A program made the translations under genes and the position numbers. The notes under the pieces are model-generated. The model was not told where the DNA came from. It saw nothing but the letters and a program-made list of their open reading frames with translations, and did not search any database. A DNA stretch of 35,105 bases. Origin: an uncultured Fusobacteriaceae bacterium (lineage in GTDB: Bacteria > Fusobacteriota > Fusobacteriia > Fusobacteriales > Fusobacteriaceae). Where the stretch lies: the NCBI GenBank assembly GCA_947072665.1, contig CAMTIW010000010.1, forward strand, positions 1-35,105, read 5' to 3'. Positions 1-7,114 of the stretch are shown here, in pieces. Position 1 is the first letter of the stretch. Each line of letters begins with the position of its first letter.

Positions 1-1549
1 GTTTTTTTTCATCTTTAGATAATTTTATTTTATAATCTTTAAGAGAAATAATATCATTTTCAACATTTAACAGTTGATTTTGAAGATTATTCACAATAGA
101 ATTAAATTCTTTTATAGAGAGAGAATTAAAAAGCTTACTTTTAAGTTCGGAACGTTGAATTCCTTTTTTTAATCTATTCTTATTATGAAAATCTTCCAAT
201 AATAATTTTATAGATTCTGAAATTTTTGTAAATTCTGCCATGGAGATATATCTTTTTGAGTCTAAATTTTCAAGAGAAATTAATTCTTTATTTATGACTA
301 AATTTTGAATTTCTAACTCTTTAATATCTTCACCTATTTCTTTTATAATATCATGTAAAGTTAAAAATGTAAGTTTTTTAGATTTTAAAAGGGATATTAT
401 TTTAGAATTTTTATCTCCATAAGCTAGTGCTTCTAATCTTTCTATATATTCTAAATTTCTTTTTTTAGTTTTAGTTCCACAAGGGTTAAGTATTTTTATT
501 CCACCTATTGTATCAAGAGGGGAGTAGTTTCTAATAACTCCAATACTACGATATACTGCAACAATATTTTCTTCTAATTCTAACTGTACGTAAGTAGGTT
601 TAGAAGTAGTTATCTCATCTTCTATTAAAAGCTTAATTCTACCAATAACTTCTGTAGTTCCAATATGTAGTCTAATTCTACTGTTATTTTTAACTTTATT
701 TTTATCATTGAGTAAAGTAAAAATACAATCTACTCGATTAGACATATCTAAATTTTTATTTTTAGATATAATGTCTCCTCTTTTAACCTCTTGGACTTCT
801 AAATTGCCTAAATTTAATGCACATCTATTACCAGCATCTAGAGAAGTCATCTTAATTCCATGATTTTGAATACCTTTTACTTTATGAAGAGTTTTATTTG
901 GATATAAAGTAATAGTATCTCCTTCTGTGATAATTCCAGAAATTGTTGTTCCTGTTACAACTGTTCCAAAACCTTTAACAGAAAAAACTCTATCCACTGC
1001 CATTCTAAATTCATTTTCATTTTTATTTTCTAGGTTTATTTTTTCTAATTCTGTATTTAAAATAGTTTTCAAATTTTTATATGATTCTGGAGATTTAGAA
1101 CTTACTTCTACAATAGGTAAAGTTTCTAAGAAAGAATTTTCAAATACTTCTTTGATATCTTTTTTTATCTCAACAATTTTTTCTTCAGAGGCAAGATCTC
1201 TTTTTGTTAATACAATAATACCTTTTTGTACCCCTAATATTTTACAGATATTAGCATGCTCTATTGTTTGTGGCATTATACCATCATCACAAGCTATAAC
1301 AAGCATAATAAAATCTATACCAGAAGCTCCAGCAACCATGTTCTTTATAAATTTTTCATGTCCGGGAACATCTATTATTCCTACTTTTTTTTCTGAAGGA
1401 AGAGTGTAGTATGCAAAGCCTAAATTTATAGTCATTCCTCTCTTGGCTTCTTCTGGTAAAGTATCTGTATCAAATCCTGTTAAATTTTTTATTAGTGTTG
1501 TTTTTCCGTGATCAATATGTCCAGCTGTCCCTATTATTAAATTCCTCAC
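1..1549 (-). CDS. selB: Selenocysteine-specific elongation factor SelB (3' end outside window)
   Basis: SelB is the EF-Tu-like GTPase that delivers Sec-tRNA to in-frame UGA codons by binding the SECIS hairpin in the mRNA. The visible 516 residues start at a GTG (1547-1549) with a GAGGA site five bases upstream. They read MRNLIIGTAGHIDHGKTT: G1 loop GHIDHGKT (10-17), switch RGMT (37-40), DVPGHEK (60-66) and TKRD in place of NKxD (114-117). Domains II and III follow, and the visible end is in the region expected for the C-terminal winged helices that bind SECIS. The family is usually about 600-640 aa, so roughly 100 residues lie off the left edge. The start is 7 bases after the selA stop, so it is the last visible gene of a selD-selA-selB operon. 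Confidence 0.95.
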   Translation of the reverse strand, partial: MRNLIIGTAGHIDHGKTTLIKNLTGFDTDTLPEEAKRGMTINLGFAYYTLPSEKKVGIIDVPGHEKFIKNMVAGASGIDFIMLVIACDDGIMPQTIEHANICKILGVQKGIIVLTKRDLASEEKIVEIKKDIKEVFENSFLETLPIVEVSSKSPESYKNLKTILNTELEKINLENKNENEFRMAVDRVFSVKGFGTVVTGTTISGIITEGDTITLYPNKTLHKVKGIQNHGIKMTSLDAGNRCALNLGNLEVQEVKRGDIISKNKNLDMSNRVDCIFTLLNDKNKVKNNSRIRLHIGTTEVIGRIKLLIEDEITTSKPTYVQLELEENIVAVYRSIGVIRNYSPLDTIGGIKILNPCGTKTKKRNLEYIERLEALAYGDKNSKIISLLKSKKLTFLTLHDIIKEIGEDIKELEIQNLVINKELISLENLDSKRYISMAEFTKISESIKLLLEDFHNKNRLKKGIQRSELKSKLFNSLSIKEFNSIVNNLQNQLLNVENDIISLKDYKIKLSKDEKK

Positions 1550-1556
1550 TTTTTCC

Positions 1557-2933
1557 TCACTTTTTTTCTATAATTTTTTTAATTATTTTTGAAATTTCTA
1601 AAAAATCATATTCTTGGATAGTTTTCATATCAATAACAAAACTATCATTATATATTCTACCTATGATAGCAGGTTCATTATCTCTAAATTTTTTCTCTAA
1701 ATAATTAGCATTCCCAATAAAACTAAGACCATAACTTGGGACGGTTTCTTCTGGCATTGAGCCACCACCTATTTTTGCTCTTGTTTCTATTAAAGTAGTT
1801 TCTACTGAATTATCATTTAAAAGTTTTTTTAAATTTACTGCTCTTTTGTGAACATTTTCTTTAGGTTCTAAAATCATTCTTAAAGTTGGAATTTCTCTAA
1901 TAGCTTCTCTTTCATCTAGATAATAAGAAAATACTACTTCAAGGAGAGCAATAGAGTTTTTATTCATTCTAAAAGCTCTTAAGTATTGATTTTTTAATAA
2001 CCTTTCAATAAGTTCTTTTTTTCCAACAATTATTCCTGCTTGTGGACCACCTAAAAGTTTGTCACCACTAAAAGTAACTATATCAATTCCTACTTTTATA
2101 CTTTCTTGAACGGTTGGTTCTTTTGTAACTCCATATTTAGATAAATCAACAAGAATACCACTTCCTATATCTTCCATTGTGATTATATTTTTTTCTTTTC
2201 CTAATTTGGCAACTTCTTCAACAGAAACAGAGCTAATAAAACCTGACATTTTATAATTTGAAGAGTGAACCTTTAATAGCATTTTTGTATTTTCATTGAT
2301 AGCTTTTTCATAATCAATGGGATGAGTTCTATTAGTTGTACCTACCTCTACTAATTTAGTTCCAGATAAGCTCATAATATCAGGAATTCTAAAAGATCCT
2401 CCTATTTCTACTAGTTCACCTCTGGATACAATTGTTTCTGATTCTTTGGCAAATTCATTGAGGCAAATAATAACTGCAGCAGCATTATTATTTACAACAA
2501 GAGCTCTTTCAGCACCTGTGATTTTACATATTAACTCTTCTAAGTGACTATATCTACTTCCACGGCTACCTTTTTTTAAATCATATTCTAAATTATTATA
2601 ATTTAAAGATATTTCTGACATATTTTCTACCATTTTAGGAGACATTAATGATCTTCCAAGATTTGTATGTATTATTGTACCTGTTCCATTTATTAATTTT
2701 CTTAAACTATAAAGCTTACTAGTTTGTCCTAACTCTTTAATTTTTTCTAATACATCTTTTTCTAAAAAATCTAAAATTTCTTCGTTTTGAATTTTATTTC
2801 TAAAAAATTCTATACCTGATTTGATGGTTTCTACAAATGTATAATAAGTCATTTCTTTAGATAAAGTTTCTAATTCTTTATGAGCTAAAAGCTTATCCAC
2901 TTTTGGAAGCTTTTTAAAGAGTTCTTGATTCAT
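1557..2933 (-). CDS. selA: L-seryl-tRNA(Sec) selenium transferase SelA
   Basis: SelA is a PLP enzyme that converts seryl-tRNA(Sec) to selenocysteyl-tRNA(Sec) using the selenophosphate made by SelD. The protein is 458 aa, normal for the family. Recognisable features are the INGTGTIIHTNLGRS segment (81-95), the SRGSRYSH loop (123-130), the NNNAAAV stretch (148-154) and the PLP-lysine motif TFSGDKLLGGPQAG, with the Schiff-base lysine at about K292. It begins 9 bases after the selD stop and ends 7 bases before selB. The three genes therefore form one tight transcription unit that makes and uses selenophosphate. No selC (tRNA-Sec) is visible nearby. Confidence 0.96.
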   Translation of the reverse strand: MNQELFKKLPKVDKLLAHKELETLSKEMTYYTFVETIKSGIEFFRNKIQNEEILDFLEKDVLEKIKELGQTSKLYSLRKLINGTGTIIHTNLGRSLMSPKMVENMSEISLNYNNLEYDLKKGSRGSRYSHLEELICKITGAERALVVNNNAAAVIICLNEFAKESETIVSRGELVEIGGSFRIPDIMSLSGTKLVEVGTTNRTHPIDYEKAINENTKMLLKVHSSNYKMSGFISSVSVEEVAKLGKEKNIITMEDIGSGILVDLSKYGVTKEPTVQESIKVGIDIVTFSGDKLLGGPQAGIIVGKKELIERLLKNQYLRAFRMNKNSIALLEVVFSYYLDEREAIREIPTLRMILEPKENVHKRAVNLKKLLNDNSVETTLIETRAKIGGGSMPEETVPSYGLSFIGNANYLEKKFRDNEPAIIGRIYNDSFVIDMKTIQEYDFLEISKIIKKIIEKK

Positions 2934-2942
2934 ATTATTCTC

Positions 2943-3968
2943 CTATCTTATAACAATACTTTTTTCTTGTTTAGCTTCAACTGTTCCAATAACCCAGAAT
3001 TCTATTTTATCTCTGTTAAAATCCTTAATTATATTTTCTAAATGTTGAGGACTAACTGTAAAAAGTAGTCCACCTGATGTTTGTGGATCTAACATAATTT
3101 CTTGTAACCAAAATGGGATGTTTTCAAAAACTAGATTTTTCTCTACAAATAGTCTATTTTTTTGTCCCCCAGCAGTGATATAAAATTCCTTGGCATATTC
3201 TTTAGCCTCTTCTAAATAAGGAATTAATTCCGATTCTATAACAAATGTTTTTTCAGTTGCATGTGCCATTTCATAGAGGTGACCTAAAAAACCAAATCCA
3301 GTTATATCAGTACATGATGTTATGGGGTAATCCCATAGAATTTTAGCTGAATACCCATTGAGCATGGTCATATAATAGACCATTTTGTTAATTGCTTCTT
3401 CTGTTGCTTTTTCCATCTTGGAAGCAGTGGAGATAATACCAGTTCCGAGAGGTTTTGTCATTATTATGATATCATCAACATTAGCACCATAATTTTTCCA
3501 AATTTTATCAGGATGGGCAATTCCAGTAACAGAAAGTCCATATTTTGTTTCTGGGTCGTGAACAGAATGTCCACCACTTAAAACAGCACCTGCTTCAGCT
3601 ATTTTTTCTGCTCCACCTCTTAAAATTTCTTTTAAAATTGAGATGTCTTCTTTTTCAGGAAAACATACAATATTCATAGCTGTTTTAGGAACTCCACCCA
3701 TGGCATAAACGTCACTTAAAGAGTTAGCAGCGGCTATTTGTCCAAATATATAAGGATCGTCTACCATAGGGGTAAAAAAATCTAAAGTTTGAATCATTGC
3801 TATATCCTCAGTAAGTTTATAAACAGCTGCATCATCAGCTTTGTCGTAACCTACTATTAAATTTTTATCTTCCACTCTTGGAAGATCAGAAATAATTGTT
3901 GAAAGAACCTCCGGTCCAATTTTATTCGCTCAACCACCTATAGAACATCTATCTAAAATTTTTCTCAT
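2943..3968 (-). CDS. selD: Selenophosphate synthetase SelD, itself a selenoprotein (in-frame TGA = Sec13)
   Basis: SelD makes selenophosphate from selenide and ATP. Without recoding, a reading frame opens only at about 3875 and lacks the catalytic N-terminus. Reading through one TGA (3930-3932) from the ATG at 3966-3968 gives MRKILDRCSIGGUANKIGPE and a normal 341-residue protein. The TGA falls exactly where the family has its catalytic Cys or Sec, and the conserved lysine sits three residues later (K16). The start has an excellent GGAGGTGA site. The ATP-grasping body follows, with DDAAVY, QTLDFFTPMVDDPYIFG, LSGGHSVHD and the DPQTSGGLL segment near the C-terminus. Co-location with selA and selB means Sec decoding is available. 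A simple gene caller would truncate this gene. Confidence 0.95.
3889..3932 (-). promoter_or_regulatory. Candidate bacterial SECIS element after the selD UGA
   Basis: Directly after the TGA the mRNA can fold a GGACC/GGUUC apical helix (bases 3913-3917 with 3905-3909) around a GGA loop. A lower helix, GAAUAA with UUAUUUC (3922-3927 with 3889-3895, one bulge), could extend it. Bacterial SECIS elements sit inside the coding region just 3' of the UGA and carry G-rich apical loops. I folded this by eye, so the exact structure is uncertain even though the Sec codon itself is clear. Confidence 0.5.
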
Positions 3969-4026
3969 AAAATCACCTCCAAAATTGATTGTTATATCAA
4001 AGAATACAACACACTAAAATTTTATC

Positions 4027-4032
4027 ATTATA
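4027..4032 (-). promoter_or_regulatory. Possible -10 box of the selD operon
   Basis: On the minus strand a perfect TATAAT lies 59 bases upstream of the selD start. No convincing -35 hexamer is found at the usual spacing, so this is a weak call. Confidence 0.35.
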
Positions 4033-4063
4033 CTTAGAAAAAAACAACAGGAAAGAAAGATTT

Positions 4064-4079
4064 TTTTCAATATTGAAAA
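4064..4079. promoter_or_regulatory. 16-bp perfect palindrome in the selD / PASTA divergent promoter region
   Basis: TTTTCAATATTGAAAA is a perfect inverted repeat lying between the selD -10 candidate and the -35 of the opposite operon. Its symmetry and position fit an operator for a dimeric repressor, but no cognate regulator can be named from the sequence. Confidence 0.35.
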
Positions 4080-4106
4080 TATAATTAGAAAGAAAAATAT
4101 CATTAC

Positions 4107-4135
4107 TTGATTAATTTGCTAAAATGTTTTAAAAT
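4107..4135 (+). promoter_or_regulatory. Sigma-70-type promoter of the PASTA-rsgA-rpe-marR-rqcH operon
   Basis: TTGATT (4107-4112) and TAAAAT (4130-4135) are separated by exactly 17 bases, about 40 bases upstream of the first start codon, which is preceded by TTGGAGG. Confidence 0.6.
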
Positions 4136-4174
4136 ATAGTATATATTAAAACTTTAACTTAATTTGGAGGACTT

Positions 4175-4879
4175 ATGAAAAAATTTTTATTATGGTTAAT
4201 TGCCTTTATATCAGTAGTTGGAGTTTTATACTTTTCAATTAACATATCTTTAAAAACATATTTTAATAATTCTTTCTATTATACTCCTAATTTGATAGGA
4301 ATGAATATAGAAGATATTAAATTATTAACTAAAAATAGTCCTATTCGAATAGAAGAAGTTTCTAAAGAATTTTCTAAAGAACCTGAAGGTATAATTTTTA
4401 TGCAAGAACCAGATTCAAAAGAAATTATTAAAAAGAATAGAGTAATAAAAATTTGGGTAAGTAAAGGTTCCAATGATATTGGAGTACCTAATGTGGTTGG
4501 TCTTAATTATATTGATGCTAAATCAATAATAGAAAGCAAAGGATTTAAAGTAGGTGAAATATTAGCAGTTACAGTGGACTCTCCCATGGATGAGGTTATA
4601 TCCACAGAACCTGCCCCTGATACGTTACTATTATCTTCAGAGAAAGTAAATTTATTAGTTAATAAAAATTCAGAAGTTTCTAAAGTTGAAATGCCAGATT
4701 TAATTGGGCTTAGTTTAAGTGAAGCAACAACAATACTAAAAGATAGTTCTCTTATCTTGGGAACTATTAAGTATGAAAATTATGAAAGTATAGAGCCTAA
4801 TATAGTAATAGAAACAAGCGTGGAGTATAAAGCAGAACTGACAACGGGAAGTACTGTGAATTTTATTGTTAGCAAATGA
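4175..4879 (+). CDS. Membrane-anchored three-PASTA-domain protein without a kinase domain
   Basis: The 234-aa protein has four cytoplasmic residues, one membrane segment (about 5-27) and then three PASTA repeats facing outward. The repeats open at PNLIGMNIED (38-47), VPNVVGLNYIDA (104-115) and MPDLIGLSLSEA (173-184). PASTA domains bind peptidoglycan fragments or lipid II and normally form the external part of Ser/Thr kinases or class B PBPs. Here nothing catalytic is attached. The next genes, rsgA and rpe, are the ones that follow the PASTA kinase gene prkC in Firmicutes, so this looks like the sensor half of that locus with the kinase missing. It begins its operon behind a good promoter and a TTGGAGG site. 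I infer a peptidoglycan-binding or divisome-associated role. Confidence 0.85.
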   Translation: MKKFLLWLIAFISVVGVLYFSINISLKTYFNNSFYYTPNLIGMNIEDIKLLTKNSPIRIEEVSKEFSKEPEGIIFMQEPDSKEIIKKNRVIKIWVSKGSNDIGVPNVVGLNYIDAKSIIESKGFKVGEILAVTVDSPMDEVISTEPAPDTLLLSSEKVNLLVNKNSEVSKVEMPDLIGLSLSEATTILKDSSLILGTIKYENYESIEPNIVIETSVEYKAELTTGSTVNFIVSK

Positions 4880-4898
4880 TAAATAGAAATATAAGGAG

Positions 4899-5792
4899 AT
4901 GGTTTTTATCCAAGGAAGAGTTATAAATAAAGTACAGGGTTTTTATTATGTAGATACAGGAAAGGGAGTATATGAGTCTAAATTAAGAGGGTTATTAAAA
5001 AGAAGCGATAGAAAAGATAACTGTGTAGTAGGTGATATTGTTGAAATAAGCGAAGAAAATTCTATAACAAAAGTTTTTGAAAGGAAAAATCTTTTACTTA
5101 GACCAGTGGTTTCTAATATTGATTATTTGGTTATTCAATTTGCAGCTAGAAACCCAGTTATAGATTATGAAAGACTTGGTATTTTACTTTTACATAGTTT
5201 TTTTAATAAAATTAAACCGATTATAGTTATTAATAAAATTGACCTTATTTCTGAAGAGGAGAAGCAAGAGATTGCAAATAACTTATCTTACTTAAAAGAT
5301 ATAAAGGTACCTTTACTTTTTATTTCACAAGAAAAAAATATAGGAATACAAGAATTAGAAAATATTATTAAAGATAATGTAACTGCATTTGGTGGACCAA
5401 GTGGAGTTGGAAAATCTAGTATTATAAATTTATTACAAAATGAAAAAGAACTTAAAACTGGTGTTACCAGTGAAAGACTAAAAAGAGGAAAGCATACCAC
5501 TAGAGATACTAAATTACTACATTTAAGTGCTGGTGGATTTATAATCGATACTCCAGGATTTTCATCAGTTGAATTTCCAGAAATTGAAGATATAAAAGCT
5601 TTAGAGGAACTCTTCCCTGAATTTTCACAAAAAAGAAAACCGTGTAAATTTAATGACTGCATCCATATAAACGAACCTGAATGTGGAATAAAGGAACTTG
5701 TAGAAAATCATAAAATAACAGAATACAGATATAATTTTTATAAAAAAATATATGAAACATTAAAAAATGAAAGGTGGAATAAATATGACTAA
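4899..5792 (+). CDS. rsgA: Ribosome small-subunit-dependent GTPase RsgA
   Basis: RsgA is a circularly permuted GTPase that checks late maturation of the 30S subunit. The order of motifs is the diagnostic one: OB fold (about 1-60), then G4 NKID (112-115), G1 GPSGVGKS (166-173), the RGKHTTRD switch (196-203) and G3 DTPG (217-220). A zinc knuckle with C249, C254, H256 and C262 follows. At 297 aa the length is normal. The start is odd: AAGGAG (4893-4898) abuts the ATG with no spacer, and an in-frame TAG only four codons upstream rules out an earlier start. Initiation may therefore be weak or depend on coupling to the PASTA gene, 19 bases upstream. The 3' end overlaps rpe by 8 bases. Confidence 0.95.
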   Translation: MVFIQGRVINKVQGFYYVDTGKGVYESKLRGLLKRSDRKDNCVVGDIVEISEENSITKVFERKNLLLRPVVSNIDYLVIQFAARNPVIDYERLGILLLHSFFNKIKPIIVINKIDLISEEEKQEIANNLSYLKDIKVPLLFISQEKNIGIQELENIIKDNVTAFGGPSGVGKSSIINLLQNEKELKTGVTSERLKRGKHTTRDTKLLHLSAGGFIIDTPGFSSVEFPEIEDIKALEELFPEFSQKRKPCKFNDCIHINEPECGIKELVENHKITEYRYNFYKKIYETLKNERWNKYD

Positions 5793-6441
5793 AAATATTA
5801 AAATAGCTCCCTCTATATTGTCAGCAGATTTCAGTATTTTAAGAGAGGAGTTAAAAGCTTTAGAAATTGCCGGAGCAGATTGGGCTCATATCGATGTCAT
5901 GGATGGGAATTTTGTACCTAATATAACATTTGGACCTCCTGTTATAAAATCCATAAGAAAACATTCTAATCTATTTTTTGATGTACATCTGATGATAGAG
6001 GCTCCAGAGAGATATTTAGATGCTTTTGCTCATGCAGGTGCAGATATGATAACTATTCATGTAGAATCAACTATCCATCTTCATAGGGTTATACAACAGG
6101 TAAAATCACTGGGGAAAAAAGTTGGAGTTTCTTTAAATCCAGCAACATCTGTAGATTGTTTAAAATATATAATTGATGAATTAGACATGGTACTTATTAT
6201 GAGTGTAAACCCAGGTTTTGGAGGACAATCTTTTATAGAAACAACTATTCAAAAGATAAAAGATGTGAGAGAAATGAGTTCTACAGTTGATATTCAAATT
6301 GATGGTGGAATAACAGATAAAACTATTTTAAAATGTATAGAAGCGGGAGCAAATATATTTGTTGCTGGCTCTTATGTTTTTTCAGGTAATTATAAGGAAA
6401 GAATAGAATCTTTAAAAATAATAGATAAGGTTGTGATATAA
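5785..6441 (+). CDS. rpe: Ribulose-phosphate 3-epimerase
   Basis: Rpe interconverts ribulose 5-phosphate and xylulose 5-phosphate in the pentose phosphate pathway. The 218-aa TIM barrel shows the standard motifs: APSILSADF at the N-terminus, HIDVMDGNFVPN (metal ligands His35 and Asp37), DVHLMIE, MSVNPGFGGQSF, and the phosphate-binding GGI and VAGS loops near the C-terminus. I chose the ATG at 5785 because AAGGTGG lies seven bases upstream; an in-frame ATG at 5767 has no such site. The gene overlaps rsgA by 8 bases. The rsgA-rpe pairing matches Firmicutes. Confidence 0.96.
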   Translation: MTKNIKIAPSILSADFSILREELKALEIAGADWAHIDVMDGNFVPNITFGPPVIKSIRKHSNLFFDVHLMIEAPERYLDAFAHAGADMITIHVESTIHLHRVIQQVKSLGKKVGVSLNPATSVDCLKYIIDELDMVLIMSVNPGFGGQSFIETTIQKIKDVREMSSTVDIQIDGGITDKTILKCIEAGANIFVAGSYVFSGNYKERIESLKIIDKVVI

Positions 6442-6442
6442 A

Positions 6443-7105
6443 ATGAAAAATGTAAATAGAGTTAATGGAGTTTTAGAGGAGTTTTTCAAACTTTTTTATA
6501 AAACGGAAGATATGGCATTAAAAGTTGGAATAAAAGGGCTTACGCATACAGAATTACATATTATAGATGCAATAAATGCAGATACCTTAACTATGCATGA
6601 ACTTTCTGATAGATTAGGAACAACAATGGGAACAGCAACAGTAGCAATTTCTAAACTTTCAGAAAAAGGTTTTATTACGAGGACTCGTTCTGAACTAGAT
6701 AGAAGAAAAGTATATGTAGCTTTGGATAAAAAAGGTGTTGAGGCATTAATTTATCATAATAACTATCATAATATGTTGCTTTCTTCTATTACTGAAAATG
6801 TAGCACTTCCTGATTTAGAGAAATTTATTGAAATTTTTGAAGTTATTTTAAATAATTTATCAAATAAAACTGGATTTTTTAAACCTCTTCCTTTGGATGA
6901 ATTTTTAAAAGGAACAAGGGTTTCTGTTGTAGCAATTAAAGGAACACCTATTATACAGGATTATTTTATTAAAAATGGAATAAAGAATTTTTCTACCATT
7001 GAAATTTTGAAAACAGGTAAAGAGATTGAGATTTCAACTTTTGATAAAAGAATTATAAAGTTAGATGCTTTAGATGCTAAAAATCTTATTTGTACAAAAG
7101 TATAA
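6443..7105 (+). CDS. MarR-type regulator with a C-terminal FeoA-like (SH3) domain
   Basis: The 220-aa protein has a MarR winged helix (about 5-140) with the recognition region MHELSDRLGTTMGTATVAIS (51-70) and the wing RTRSELDRRKVYVALDKKG (80-98). Residues 148-218 look like a FeoA domain: PLDEFLKGTRVSVVAIKG, then IQDYFIKNGI, a short IEILK strand and IKLDALDAKNLI. Such SH3-like tails are known from DtxR/MntR/IdeR metal regulators but are unusual on a MarR protein, so metal (iron or manganese) sensing is a reasonable inference. The ATG lies one base after the rpe stop and has no strong Shine-Dalgarno, which implies coupling to rpe. No operator could be assigned. The 16-bp palindrome ahead of the operon is one candidate. 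Confidence 0.8.
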   Translation: MKNVNRVNGVLEEFFKLFYKTEDMALKVGIKGLTHTELHIIDAINADTLTMHELSDRLGTTMGTATVAISKLSEKGFITRTRSELDRRKVYVALDKKGVEALIYHNNYHNMLLSSITENVALPDLEKFIEIFEVILNNLSNKTGFFKPLPLDEFLKGTRVSVVAIKGTPIIQDYFIKNGIKNFSTIEILKTGKEIEISTFDKRIIKLDALDAKNLICTKV

Positions 7106-7114
7106 GGAGAAAAC

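Noticed and set aside
927-1409. Plus-strand open frame of 160 codons
   Set aside because: It lies fully antisense to the conserved GTPase domain of selB and has no ribosome site; low-complexity translation typical of a shadow frame.
2943-3875. selD starting at the first open GTG (310 residues)
   Set aside because: This start lacks the catalytic N-terminus. Read-through of the TGA at 3930-3932 from a start with a perfect ribosome site gives the full family length.
5767-5784. Upstream ATG for rpe
   Set aside because: In frame, but the AAGGTGG site at 5771-5777 falls after it and is correctly spaced for the ATG at 5785.
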